Of a DNA stretch of 48,524 nt, positions 9,121-20,840 are shown one piece after another. This stretch comes from Thermomucor indicae-seudaticae (taxonomy: Eukaryota; Mucoromycota; Mucoromycetes; Mucorales; Lichtheimiaceae): the NCBI GenBank assembly GCA_000787465.1, contig JSYX01000082.1:1-48524 (forward strand), in the 5' to 3' direction. How positions within the stretch are numbered: position 1 is the stretch's first letter; the number at the start of each line of letters is the position of its first letter. The notes beneath the pieces are model-generated. The model was not told where the DNA came from. It made no database searches and saw nothing but the letters and a program-made list of their open reading frames with translations. Made by a program: the position numbers and the translations under genes.

Positions 9121-11698
9121 TTAGCCTGCGACTTGGGATTTGATGGAAGGAAGAAACAAACCTAGTCTGTTACCCCACCAAATGGGAAATCTATGGTCCT
9201 CGCCGTTCGCTGCACCGTACAGAGCATAGGCAAGGAAGAAGACCATGAGTGATGTACCCGCATCAAAGGCAGTAGACGTAAGGTAGTTGTAGTGGACAAA
9301 CCAAGACCGGTAGTATCGCTTAAGGTACCACTGAGAGGCAAGCACAAGGATAAAGGACACGGTGATAAACGACGAAGCAGCACCGGGCAAAGTGCAGAGG
9401 CCGACCAGGATCATGGGCACATTAACCGATTTGAAGCCGATCTTAGGGAACTTTTTGTGGAGAAGCCAAAAGGGCAGAGGAAGGAAAAACCCAATGACGA
9501 ATGCCCACAGAACAATGTAGTACTTGCTCCCGGGACCAAACATGGCCATTGGGCCAATAGCGCCCCAAGTAATGGCAGCTGAATTGATCGTCTTGTCAAG
9601 GGTGGTTAGTTCGTATGTATGCGATACATAGAGAGAATCGTCGCGGTTATCGTCTTACCTGAGGCATGGCACCGTTCCAGATATTGCTGCCTTTGGGATC
9701 AAGCAAAATGTCTCGTTCATTGGTCACTACGCTCTATATCGATTGGAAACCGATCAATATGGATTGCGCGGCAGCATGGAATACGTTTCCCCGTGTACTT
9801 GCATTATTCACGATATAATTGAACAAGGAACCCAAAATAGTGCCGACGATCTGATTAAAGAACACGACGCGAGGAGGCACCTTGAGATAATGTCCAATCT
9901 TTAGGTCATTGGCCATTAAGCCTGCTTGACTCAGTGTGTTGTAACCCAACGTCTTGAAATACATGTTGGCCACTATCAAAAGAGAAAAATGAGACAGGCT
10001 CACATTCGTGCTCCCGGGGGCCGGTGACCACCACTTACCTGGTAATCCAGGCAAGACGAAACCGCAAATCATTTCAGCAAAGACGTTCAAGCCAAAACCG
10101 GTGCCAGTGACAGCATGGATGAGATTGAGCGGTAGCGACATGATTGAAGACAATGCAATGGCGAAAATAACACTCCACCATGGCAATTGACTATGGTTGA
10201 CGTAAGCAATGCCGATATTGAGAGCAATACCAATCACGAACAGCAGATAATACCACCAGGAAGGTACCTGCAGAAGATAGAAATTTAGCTCAAGATAATG
10301 CATTTACTGTGTTTCAGGTACCTCTTTGTAAGCAGCCATGAGTCTCATATGGATATCGACATCTCCTGTCTTGATGTTCTGGCGGGTGGTTTTCCAGTTG
10401 TTCCAGATCTGCTTTCCATAGTACAGAATGACATGAGTAATGGAAGCGGTAACGGCAAGGTTGATAAAGACATAGTTGATGGCCGAGGTGGTGGGGAAGC
10501 TTGGACGTCCGACTTCCTCTAGTTTGGTTTCGTTGAGCGAATTGTCAGCGTTGAGGACCAAGTGTTGCGGATACACTTCGGATTCGCCTGTCGTCTCGTT
10601 CAGCAAAAAGATGGAGTTGGAGAGGAACGGAAAGCTCTGAGCGTCCCAAACGTTGCAGTAGTAGACGAGCGGGTAAATCAACCACATCAGCAGAATGCCG
10701 CCGTAGATATTTAGCTGGACCCAGAGTGGCAGTACTAGAGGGTTCAAGGACGACAGGTAGTTCCAGTCGAAGCTGAGCTGCAGGATGCCCAAGCCTTCAT
10801 TCACCGCCAGACCACCAAAGAGACGCTGGAACCAATGCGAGCTGGTATTGGCCAAGCAAAAGACCGAGATGCCGCCGAGCAATGGAAACATGTACTGAGG
10901 AAGAAACTCGTACACGAAGACTGCCAGAAACACCAGAAAGAAGTATCGGGTACGCCAGCGTGCTTCGTCTTTGCTGGAGTTGAGTGTTCGGAGCAGCGAC
11001 ACGGTCGGAAGCGAAGTAGGCCAGATCATGTTGGCGGGGTAGACGAGGAAGGGGCGCAGTTGGCCTGCGATGCCGTACCCAACAAGTTGCGTTGCAAAGA
11101 TGAGAAAGATGGATCCTGCGGCTCCAGGAGGATCGGTATAGTAGAGCTGTTGGGCAGACAAGATGTAGGTGGCGTATGCAGAAGTGTTTGCTGCTGAGAC
11201 CATAATGTAGATGCAGGTATGTTCCTTGACGTTAAATGGGCCAGGATTTAACCAATCGTTCCGCGGGAGATAACGTGCCCAGGCGTTGCAGACCACATAG
11301 GCCAACATGAGCATAAACGTGTTGGATAAGGGTAGACCCACTGGTTTGAACTGCATGAGCTGGTAGACCGCCGCTGAAAGACATGCAAAGAGCTGATTTT
11401 CATGTGGAATCAACAAGTATGAGATATGCGACCATAGGGTATTATCTTACGGACTTACAGTGCCAACCACTACTGCTCGGAGGGTAAACGATGGTAGACT
11501 CGGATCATCATCCATTGTAGCGAGTTCGTTGACAATCTGAATGTATGAGTCTTCTTCGTCCTCATTGTTATCATGAACAGATCCCTTCCGCTGTTCTTCG
11601 TCAACTATCATTTCCTGCGGCAGATACATATCCGGCTCAACATGCTTCTCGGATTTTTCGTTTTCCTTGTAATCGGCGGTCTTTACTGGGTCATCCAT
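9121..11698 (-). CDS. Oligopeptide transporter, OPT family
   Basis: Proton-coupled peptide (or peptide-conjugate) importer, predicted multi-pass plasma-membrane protein of 757 residues from six exons: 11698-11459, 11392-10322, 10267-10039, 9972-9785, 9733-9659 and 9591-9121. The joined length is an exact multiple of three. An acidic cytoplasmic N-terminus (about 60 residues) precedes many hydrophobic segments. Family hallmarks are NPGPFNVKEHTCI (the OPT NPG motif), KIGHYLKVPPR, LLDPKGSNIWNGAMPQ and AITWGAIGPMAMFGPGSKYY. The exon 4-5 junction (after NNASTRGN) uses a weak GTATTC donor and is the least certain. A TATATAA box on the minus strand at 11745-11751 lies about 50 bp upstream of the start. 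The ATG at 11698 is the only one before the acidic leader. Confidence 0.93.
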
Positions 11699-11743
11699 GG
11701 TTCCAAGATGAGAGAAAGAGATTTAATGGGGACTAAAGAAGAT

Positions 11744-11752
11744 GTTTATATA
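11744..11752 (-). promoter_or_regulatory. TATA box of OPT transporter gene
   Basis: Reading on the minus strand the sequence is TTATATAAA, located 46-54 bp upstream of the OPT start codon. That implies a very short leader. Confidence 0.5.
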
Positions 11753-13134
11753 AGAGGGAAAAAAGAGAAACGAGGAAAATGAATTAGGGAAGTCCCGATG
11801 CAACTTTTGCAGCAACTACAAAGGGGCGGGGACTTGAATATAGCAGAAAGCTGATAAATGTTGTCAAGAGACCTTTTTTATTTTGAGAAGTAGGCAACGA
11901 AGAAAATGGTAAAACGATCCCTTTTTTGACATTTGTTTCTATTGTATCATGCAGTTCTTCTTTTCAACTGGTTTCGGGTGAAAATTCCTTGTAGCACATG
12001 CACAGAGAGAGAGCCATCATAATTGCATTAATTGATCGCATCATTCTTTGATAGCATACAAACTGACTCTGTCAATTTCGCAATTGGACTAATTCCAAGT
12101 CAGTTACAACTGCATCATGGCATCGACTATGAACGATATCGTGACATTGAGGGCACTGCATATCTCTGCAGAGTTTAATCTTGTTTGTTGGCGTTTGCTT
12201 GTTAGAACAACGAACAAATTGCCCAAAACAGACCGGAAGAGGTAAGATACATGTTAATGTATGAACGCTAATCATGCAAACGTTACGATAGCCACGTTTT
12301 CCTCGTTGGCTATCATCCCAACTGTTCGGGAATCCTGTCTAAAGGCAGTAACTTTCCGCTGAAACATTTTTCCTCTATTTCAATGGAGTCTGTCCATAAT
12401 TGAGCCCGACGACATTACGCGGAAAATACACCCATTGTATGTGTATGACACGAAAGATCAACATCACGTGTCATTTAGCGAAGAGAAGTTGTTATCTCTT
12501 TTTCCGTTTATAAGCACCAAGTGCTACTTAGTGTTCGTGTTCGAGTACTACATATCAAGATATCATACATGCATCTCAAAAGGCAGAGAAGGGCATATAT
12601 GGAAGTGATTTTCGCAGGTATAAGAAGCACACATTTCGAGAACAAGTACGGGTCTATTTCGTTCCAGCTGGTTATATGTACTTGGTCGATATTTGTTTTA
12701 AACAGGACACAATGATGTAGACAAAAGGTACCTAGACGAGACTTATTTAAGAGCATCTTTGACGCCGACGTAGCATAAAATATGGTATTCACCTAAAAAG
12801 GTTCTGACGGCATTTCCATGCCACTATGTAGACTCATTGTATCGGAAACTTGTGTTGGAGAAGCCTTCAATCTATAGCCAACAAGTATGCTCCATATCTG
12901 AGGGTTTTATGAAAATGTATGGAGCATCCCAGACCAAAAGTTCGGCATTATGGAACTCTTCTTTTCAGAGTATTAAACTAGGAGAGTATCTTTAATACGT
13001 ACGCTACATTTCAATATAATCGCTCTATGCCCGCAATCTACACCAACTCCAAACATCGTTTCGAGCGATTCTCTAGGAAAGAGACACACAAATCAAGTCG
13101 GGTTGTGGGGAGGGAGAATATGGTATTACAGGAA
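11753..13134. other. Intergenic DNA, no gene seen
   Basis: Contains the upstream region of the OPT gene and the downstream region of the protease gene. Open frames are short, lack family similarity and are AT-rich. A CACGTG E-box-type hexamer is present near 12466. No repeat or element boundaries were recognised. Confidence 0.5.
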
Positions 13135-14469
13135 TCAAGCTGCCGTCGAATTAGAAGCGGCATTGGGCAACTTGGCAGGCGCGAAACCGATACGATTGTT
13201 TCCAAAATCAAAGACAGTGACAAAGTTGCGCAACAGCATGTTACCCAGAATGAACTGCTTGGAGGGGATAAAGAAGAGCAAACATTGGCCATCGGTATCG
13301 CGCTTGCCAACCAATTTCGAGATGGGCACACTGATATAGACGGATCGGCTCTTGTCTTCGGAAGACGGGAACACAATCTTGAGATCATCCTGGTTGTCAT
13401 TCAACCGATTGCAGTCAACGATAAACTGGTTATCCACGAGCTTGGCCTCAGGGGCAATCGTCTCCGCCAGTTGCTGAGCCAGTTTGGTAGGCAAGTACAT
13501 AAAGTTGGAGCCCGTGTCGACTGTAAAAGGTGATCCATGAGGACCCGCAAACTTGAAATTCACGTTTCGGGCCTGGAAGCCTTGCACCCAAATCGACCAC
13601 CGCTGGTGTGCCAGCTTGTCGCTGCCGCTGCCGAGGAGTATCCCGTTGTTCTGCTGGAACGACACGACGTCCGAGTAAACGAAGTTGCCATTCAGCTTGT
13701 CCTGATCGACTCCGCCAAAGACCACTTCTCCCGACCACGCCGTCTTCGAACTGTCACCAATGTATACAGAAAACAGCGGCTCGGGGATCTTGCCAGCCTG
13801 GTAAAGCGCCATCGGAAACGGATAGTACGATTGCTTGTAGCTCTGGTACATGATGGTACCTGCAGGGAAGCCGGCACCGAAAATGCCGTCGAGCACGTAC
13901 TCGTCGCCGCCACCTTGCTGTGCAATCGGTCCCTGGTTCTTGTCCACGGTGGCAAGCACCTGCTTGTCAAGGCTCAGGTCGCCGACTGAAATAGAGTCTA
14001 CAAAATATTCGCCGCGTGCATTCCCAGTACCGTACGTAATGTTGAAGGCGTAATTGGTCGGATGGTAAGTCGACGATTTGCTCGGGTTATACTGGTGGCC
14101 AGAGAGACACCCGTCCTTGGAGGAACACTGGAGAGAAGGAACCCAGGTGTCGGCGCTGCCAGTGTCGAACAAAAGGAGGAAGTTCTGAGCTGGTGTACCA
14201 ATGGAAACTTTTACAGCCAGTTCGTAAAGTTCGAGGTCGTTCAACAAGGGCACTGATCCTGATCCTTTACTGCTGCTGCTGCTACTACTACTGCTGCTCG
14301 GATAGAGGTCTAAAAGGGCATCGTATTCGAGGGCGTGGAAGCTGTTACGATAATACCGGGAGTCGCTTCGGCGGGCAACCTGACGCAACGGCAGACGAAC
14401 GGGCTCGCTGGCCAGGCCACCGAGAGCCATCGCAGCTAAAGTGCTGAGGGCTAGGATAACTGAACGCAT
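13135..14469 (-). CDS. Secreted pepsin-like aspartic protease (A1 family)
   Basis: Single-exon 444-residue preproenzyme. Residues 1-20 (MRSVILALSTLAAMALGGLA) form a signal peptide. A basic propeptide follows and includes a run of ten serines (residues 58-67). The mature bilobal enzyme carries both catalytic motifs: FDTGSADTW with Asp102 and VDTGSNF with Asp318. The flap region is FNITYGTGNARGEY, with the usual flap Tyr, and the C-terminal ILGNMLLRNFVTVFDFGNNR is typical of the family. Six cysteines are visible in the mature region (CSSKDGC, and others near the C-lobe), so disulfides are likely. The enzyme probably acts outside the cell in protein breakdown. The serine run in the propeptide is encoded by a triplet repeat near 14262-14300. 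Confidence 0.95.
   Translation of the reverse strand: MRSVILALSTLAAMALGGLASEPVRLPLRQVARRSDSRYYRNSFHALEYDALLDLYPSSSSSSSSSSKGSGSVPLLNDLELYELAVKVSIGTPAQNFLLLFDTGSADTWVPSLQCSSKDGCLSGHQYNPSKSSTYHPTNYAFNITYGTGNARGEYFVDSISVGDLSLDKQVLATVDKNQGPIAQQGGGDEYVLDGIFGAGFPAGTIMYQSYKQSYYPFPMALYQAGKIPEPLFSVYIGDSSKTAWSGEVVFGGVDQDKLNGNFVYSDVVSFQQNNGILLGSGSDKLAHQRWSIWVQGFQARNVNFKFAGPHGSPFTVDTGSNFMYLPTKLAQQLAETIAPEAKLVDNQFIVDCNRLNDNQDDLKIVFPSSEDKSRSVYISVPISKLVGKRDTDGQCLLFFIPSKQFILGNMLLRNFVTVFDFGNNRIGFAPAKLPNAASNSTAA
14262..14300 (-). repeat. Serine-coding triplet repeat in protease propeptide
   Basis: Imperfect tandem array of AGC/AGT codons (plus strand CTGCTGCTGCTGCTACTACTACTG), encoding the ten-serine run between propeptide and mature enzyme. 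Arrays like this are prone to length variation between strains. Confidence 0.7.
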
Positions 14470-15360
14470 TACGTGGAAAACGGTATTATGAAAGGGAAAG
14501 GAGCGGAAGGGAAGGGGAAAGAGCGAGAGTGGAGAAGAAGGGGAGAAAAGACCATCAAAAATAGCGTGAACCAGAGGTTGAACAAATTTCGTTTCCTTGG
14601 TTACACAGCTGTTTCTTTCATTTTGCAGAATTCAGGCACGTCCGACAACTCTTTTTTCAAGAAGCACGAGGCACACACCTAGAATCATATTAGCGTCTGC
14701 CTCAAAATCGTGCTAGTTCATATCTCAGTAAGTGCAACCTTCCATCCATATTTTTGGTTCCAATATGTAATCGCCAGATCAAAACTACGCATCCATTCTT
14801 CGAAACCTGCAGAACGATCACTTTCAACGGACAAGATAATGAACCGTCAAACTGACACTGCCAGTCATTATCTCTGGCTTGTATCTGGGTATTTGCAATA
14901 ATGTAAGCTGGTCAAGAGATAGGCGGCAAGATCCCAAAAGCGCGCCTTCCCTCGAACCGGGCGGGTCAAAGTTAGTTTGAAGACATTCTTGGAGTAAGTA
15001 AAGCTTCAACTGAATCGGCTTGTGATGCGCTTATTAGCACCTGTAAAACGCTCATTGTCCTATTTCATTTTCTGTATGTCATATGTAGTCTGGTTAATCG
15101 AACGATTGAGGCATCGTTAGAGTTGCCAAAATCAAATTGAGGATGCGATTTCCGCCAGGCACAAAGTCTTTGCACACAATGTCCTCCAGAAAAGACCGAC
15201 AACAATGATCTGCGGTAGATGCGATTAACCAAAGGATTTTGCGATCTTTATTGCTAGCGTGCTTTGCGCACAGCATGATCCCTTTTTTAGCATATAGCCT
15301 GGGAGAAATTTCCCATTGTAGTGGCAAATTTAATTGTGCATTATGCTTGTAAAGAAGCGT
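14470..15360. other. Intergenic DNA, no gene seen
   Basis: Upstream region of the protease gene and downstream region of the aconitase-like gene. I specifically looked here for the missing aconitase swivel domain on the minus strand and found nothing resembling its GDENYGEGSSREHAAL-type block. Confidence 0.55.
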
Positions 15361-17402
15361 TCACTGCTGACTCGGTCTCATCTCAATCCGTGTCCCTTCC
15401 CTATTCGATGCCACAGTCAATAAAGAATCTTGATCATCATCAGCATGTAAAGCCGCTTCTGGAACATTATCGTTATCGGGTGGCTCAAACACGAAGGGCA
15501 GTCCATCCGCGCCAACAATCCTATCTCGGGTCGGATCATATGACAATTTGCCTCCAAATGCCATGGCCATGGCAATCTGTTCTCCATTTCTAATATGAGA
15601 TTCTACGGTCTCCACTGGATACAGGCAATACACCATACCTCAGGAGAAGCAACAAAGACGTGACTATTGGGATTCAGCTTGCTGTGATAGCGCAAGTCGC
15701 AACCGTCGCAAATGAGAACGGAATTGGGTGTTGGCAACTCAAGAGCTTTGTGCCATAGCTCACCACCAGGTCCGCAGCCATTTGCGATGACCGTACCACC
15801 GACTTTCTTAAACAAGCCGTGCAAGCCCTTTTGTTCGATCATTCTGCAGTCGTGCTCGGAACTTGGCACAACCAAAAGAGGTGCCTTCAACTTCAGACCT
15901 TTGTTTAGCGCTTGGCGAGCGACATTAGCGGCACGTTCGATAACTTGCTCAGAAGCATTTCTTGAAGGACCGATCACTACAGCACTCAATGGCTCTGGCC
16001 AATCTTCACTTGCCACTCTCCCTTTTAAGCCCTCGACGGTTGTGGTCAGGATTGGCATAAAGGGGCCGTCAATATAGGGTTCCAAATCGCTTAAATTAAG
16101 ATCGATAACTTGTTCGTATTCAGCTCCGTTGTCGGGTCGCAAGAGATCTCCAGACGCAGACCGTGCCGCGTTAGCAATACCCTGTCGACCTGTCGCGCAA
16201 AGGTATTCAAACATGGATTGAGTGAAAGGAAACACGGAAGCAGTTGCACCGAGCTGCTATTTATCACATTGTCACTGACCGTATGTAGTATGGAAATCTT
16301 CTCTTGCGCTTACCTTTGTAGCCATGTCACAGACAGTAGCCATATCTCCAGAAGACATGGATTCAGCGCCTGAGCCATAGTATTCCAATATAGCACCTCT
16401 TGTTCCTTTCTTCTCCAAGGCCATTGCCAATTTCAGGACAATATCTAACGACGCTCTTCAGTCTGAACATTGTCCTTTATTACTCTCTTTCTATAAGAAA
16501 TGTGTACCTTTTGGAGCGACCCAGCCAGATAAACGACCGCTCAATCGAATACCGATGACCCGTGGATGTTCCAGCTTGCAAGGCAAACCTGCCATGACCT
16601 CCGCTGCCTCTCTTTCACCTATGTCTAGGACTATCGTGCCCAGTCCACCTGTACTATGGGCATTTAACCCAGCACACGTCACGAGACCTCCAGGAAACGC
16701 GTAATGCTTGAGGATCGCTTGATGAATGGTGTTTGGGCCATGTTTCCAGAACCTGACTCCGTACTTTGCAGATGCGTCAGCTATAAGATTATAATCATCT
16801 TTGCCGAATAGATGTGCTGGATCTATCTCGTTTACGTGAGTCTTGTCGTTTTCAGCAACGCAATGGACACTTGTCGGGACAGCAGCCTTTTCGAGTCCGG
16901 CCAACAGAAATTGCGCAAGCACGGTTGGCGCAATGGAGTCTCGGCATGCAAGGCGATCAGGCAAGAGTTGAAGCTTTGCTTTGCCGATTTCATGTTCTTG
17001 AGGATCGTTCAAATGCGCATACAGGATCTTTTGAGCTAACGTAAGCGGCTTGTTATCAAGTCTGCCAGTCAAAAAACGAGACGCCAGTCAAACAGAATTC
17101 CTTTTTTCCGCTCCACTTCTTATGCGATTGACAACACACCTTGCACGCATCACGTCCAAGTTTTGCCTTAAACGATCGTAGGGGACAGGCTGTCCATCAT
17201 GCATGGACATGCGTACATGAGGTCCATGGTATCTAGCAGGAATCGCGTAGTTTTTGCGGACATCATGCAACCCTTGAAGAGGTTTCGGACGCTGAAAAAT
17301 GTGGACAGTTTCTGCATGAGAGACCGATAACCTTAAAATTCATACACGCTCAAAAAGCACCTGAGACTGAATGGTTCGAACCCACAGAAGTCGTGAAGGC
17401 AT
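15361..17402 (-). CDS. Aconitase-like protein lacking catalytic motifs and swivel domain
   Basis: Derived from mitochondrial aconitase but probably not an aconitase. Six exons (17402-17361, 17291-17140, 17061-16508, 16444-16314, 16256-15639, 15576-15361) join to exactly 571 codons, giving 570 residues against about 780 for the enzyme. The N-terminus MPSRLLWVRTIQSQ looks like a short mitochondrial presequence. Family landmarks remain: KPLTLAQKILYAHLNDP, YAFPGG, EVMAGLPCKLEHPRVIGIRL, LSGWVAPK, GAEYEQVIDLNLSDLEPYI and AMAFGGKLSYDPTRD. The usual TDSHTPNAGG block reads CAGLNAHSTGG (residues 194-204), so Asp and His are lost. IGSCTNSS reads IGPSRNAS (388-395), so a cluster cysteine is lost. CGPC reads CGPG (454-457), so a second cluster cysteine is lost. 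The protein stops where domain 4 should begin. No internal stop or frameshift is present, so a maintained non-enzymatic role is plausible. Confidence 0.85.
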
Positions 17403-19084
17403 TGGTATAAAGAAGAAAGAAGAAGGGAAAAAAAGATACGGGACAATGTTGCATTTCATCGGCTACCCTCGGAAGCCTATCACATGCTTCAAAATTCGCA
17501 TATCACCCTAAGGCTTCATTTATCCTCCAATCAACGATCTGTAAAAACAAGCTTTTCCTTTTTATCCTCGTCCATAAGAAAAACTTGTGGATACCCCAGA
17601 GAAATTACCACATATCAGAATGATTATCACTACATACTGCTCACTCGAGTACAGCGACAAGAACCTTGTCGGAAAATGATTCCGTGAATACCTGAAACAG
17701 ACAATCACCACAACGTCATGGAATGCGAGGCAACTCAAAAAGTTGAAAATTCTGCCTTTGAGGATCTGTGAGTCTTTCCTGATCTGTTCATAGACTTCTA
17801 CTATATGTACGCTCCATCATTCATGGCTGGATATAGCGATTGCGATCTCGTCGTCTTGAGGAAGAATAAGAGATCCCGGAAGTGGACATAGTATACGTCT
17901 CTCTGCCTTCGCTGTGAGACTGAAACAATTGTTGCCTTACATGAGTTGCCCATTCGTGTCATGAAGCCCTCTGGTTAAATTAAGCCCATTTTCTGGAATA
18001 GTTCGAAGACGAGATGTTTAAAATTTATAGAACGAACATTGATCCACAATGGCTAAAGCATGATTCACAACACAGGATACATATTATCAAAATCGTCACC
18101 AAACATGGCATAGCTGAACATTGTTCAAACGAGTTTTGCAGATCAAAACATTCCCCAATGGAACTATACCCATCAATGCTAAACATGCACTAAAGTAGGA
18201 AACGCATTGCTGCAAGGGACAGGTGGACACAGAGGCTCCTGAGACTGGTCTCTCTAATACAGGACATATAAGCTGAGGAAGCAGGGTCCCTTCATTCTGG
18301 GGTCGCGAAAGGACAGCGACCTTGTGTAACAAGATCATTATATACCTTGAGTCGTTCGTGTCATCGGCATTTGAGCGGGCCATACTCGGGCATGGGCACG
18401 TTCCAGATTCTTTGGCTATGTACCAACATATGAAATCATCTTAATAATATAAAGAGAGATGGATTACGAAAAGACCCTGTTTTCCAGGTCGTCGAAGATA
18501 GTATGTTTGAAAAGGATCATGATTATCCCCCAAAAATGGAGAAACTGGTACTCCCCATCATTTAGCCAGATCAAGTATTACTATTGTACAGTACAATAAC
18601 TGTTTCCGCACCGAATGGCCCTTTCATGTTAAAGCTAGCTGAGGGCGGCGGGAGCGAGATACGGTCGCTACCTGAACTGGCACCACCTCTTGTGCTAGAA
18701 TGAATAAAGGTCCCAGTTCTAGTTTATTCTCTCTCCTTACATATAGATATCGAAAAGAAAGGGACGACCCAATATTGTTTCTGATTGCAAGTGGTAGAAG
18801 GGTTAACGTGGGAGGAGTATGAATTGGCTCAAGTCGGGGACCACGCCCATCATCGAAATCGCTGTGTCCTTGTCCCACCTTACACTTCTTTCATTTCTTT
18901 TTTTATATTCATTTCTTTTTTTCTCACTTCCTTGCCAAGCAACCCGCTCCTTTCCCTTTGTTCTCCTTCTTTACATGACCTTTGTTGTTCTTACTGCGCA
19001 ATTTTAGTCAAGAAGTTCCTTCAGCCCGTGTCACTCATTTCATTGCAGACATTCCAGTTATCACCGCCGTCCTGACAACCATCA
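17403..19084. other. Divergent promoter region, no gene seen
   Basis: About 1.7 kb between the aconitase-like gene (-) and the surface-protein gene (+). Only short frames occur and none is recognised. The stretch 18885-18975 is a strong pyrimidine tract on the plus strand, as is common just upstream of fungal transcription starts. Confidence 0.5.
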
Positions 19085-20390
19085 ATGAGTTCCGAAGGCG
19101 CATTCGGTACATTCGCTCACAAAGATGGATCGGCAACAGCAGTTAACACGGCGTTACATGATAGATCGACCGTGCCAGGATATGGGTAACGCTTACCCAT
19201 TTTGTGCCCCTTTATCGACCGATACTTGGTATGAAGGGTCGCAATATCAGTTTGTGTGGAATTACAAGTAAGCCTCTTCTCTCCTCTCTATATGCAGAAG
19301 AGACTGGACTGACGCAAAAATAGCTACCCTTTGTATGTCACCGCGGTAAGAATATAGACGTTCGCAATGCACCCCGGTTCGACCGAAAAGTTCAACTTTA
19401 TCTGTTAGAATCAACTGGACCTCCATCTCTATTACAAGAAAAATTACGCTTACACGCTTATTACATCTTGGAACAATCTAACAACAACCGATGGTTCCTT
19501 GACGGTCACAGTAGACGAAAGCTGGTTTCCAACACCAGACACGTCTGGCAACAATGTAACATGGACAATGTACGGATATTATTTGCCAGCCGGAATGAAT
19601 GCGACAGAAGAATTGGTGGATGTTTCCAGTTTATATCCGCGACCTTTCAACTTTTCAGTCGTTCGTAAGTTGATTTTCGTTCAGTATAGCAATACACGGT
19701 TTTAATATTCTTCTCTTATAAAAAGAAATCTACAACGCATCCGACGTCACGGCAACGAATAATAGTAATAGCAGCAACGTCAACAGTAGTAATAGCGGCA
19801 GCAACAATAGCGGAGGATTGCCGGGATGGGCCATTGCTGTGATCGTGATCGCGTGCGTGCTATTTGTAATAGCCGTGGCTGCGCTTATTTGGGGCATTCT
19901 TTATCTTCGTCGTCGCAGTAAACAGGGCAGCGAGAAGACGTTTATTGAACGCATCACAGAGCAACGGAATATGAGCGAACGGAGCGCGGGTATCGATGCC
20001 GCAATGCGCGCTTTACCAACCTCAACCTACGACACGACATCGATACGATCAAATACACCCATGATTACTGCTGCCAGAGGAGGAGGAGGAGGAACCAGCC
20101 CGCGTCATTCAGATACCACTGAATTCGGGTCTGTTGCTTCTCGGCCATCATCACCTGGTGACCCTACCGTATTCCAAAACTTGTTTCATCCGTCATCAGA
20201 GGATGCGGAGGAAGAACTGCGGCGGAGAAAATTGGGTGAAGCGCTCCTTCAACGCGAACTGGCTGAGGAAGGTGCTTCTGTCAAGCACGCTGAGCGTCGG
20301 GCCTTGACTATCAGAACAGCTGCACCGGAATTGGGGAGTCAGGCTGTGATCCTGGAAAGACGCGACAGTGATCTTCCACAGCCTCAGTAA
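19085..20390 (+). CDS. Single-pass membrane protein with extracellular beta-type domain
   Basis: Unnamed fungal surface protein. The extracellular part reads NAYPFCAPLSTDTWYEGSQY, FVWNYNYPLYVTA and LDLHLYYKKNYAYTLITSW, then DGSLTVTVDESWFPTP. It is assembled across three short introns (about 19270-19320, 19346-19410, 19663-19725). An Asn/Ser-rich stalk with many NxS/T sites follows, then one transmembrane helix (WAIAVIVIACVLFVIAVAAL, about 19827-19890). A basic stop-transfer (LRRRSK) leads into a cytoplasmic tail of about 150 residues rich in Ser/Thr/Pro. The start is unclear. The frame carrying the conserved YPFCAP block has an ATG at 19125 but no signal peptide, while an ATG at 19085 opens a protein-like frame that hits a stop one base out of register at GGATATGGGTAAC. 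Function is unknown; a sensor or adhesion role is only a guess. Confidence 0.7.
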
Positions 20391-20840
20391 TCATTTGGGA
20401 GAATCCTACTTATTACTACTCCTCCTTCTCCTTCCCTTCTTCCCTGCTGTTTGATATTCCCCTGACCTTGTCGAATGAAAAAATGTACTATCCCAGTTTA
20501 TAATTTATCACACACATACTCATGCATACACCATGTTACATACATATATCTATGTATACACATCCAACAATCCTCAATATATCTAGATGCTGAGCATTCT
20601 TTTTTGCATATCACTGTTGCTCGGCCTTTTGTGTACTTCTCTTTCACTGAAATGAGCATTGGGAAGGCTATTGAAACGATCATGCAGTCCATTTAGCAAT
20701 GGGGCCTGACAATGTTCTGCATGCCACGGGCAAATACCGTCAAATCTATTCGTACGAATGAGGCGAACTGTTTGTGTAGGCCTTTCGGCCACAACTCCCC
20801 ACCGAACTAGCAAAGCAAGCTGGCGACAAGTCATTCATCA
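20391..20840. other. Intergenic DNA
   Basis: 3' flank of the surface-protein gene with pyrimidine-rich and ATAT-rich stretches. No gene is recognised. It may include the lost 5' part of the SPRY relic that follows, but I could not align it. Confidence 0.4.

Noticed and set aside
9292..9582. Plus-strand frame of 96 codons inside the OPT gene
   Set aside because: Antisense shadow of the OPT last exon, whose transmembrane family motifs are unmistakable.
13027..13989. Long plus-strand frames (168 and 150 codons) across the protease
   Set aside because: They mirror the codon usage of the intact 444-residue aspartic protease on the other strand and show no family motif.
14940..14975. CTCGAACCGGGCG resembles a tRNA T-arm on the minus strand
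   Set aside because: The flanking bases do not form the five-base T stem, and no D-arm, anticodon arm or acceptor stem can be drawn around it.
17365..17390. GGTTCGAACCC resembles a tRNA T-loop
   Set aside because: It lies in the first exon of the aconitase-like gene, where it encodes part of the presequence. No cloverleaf is possible.
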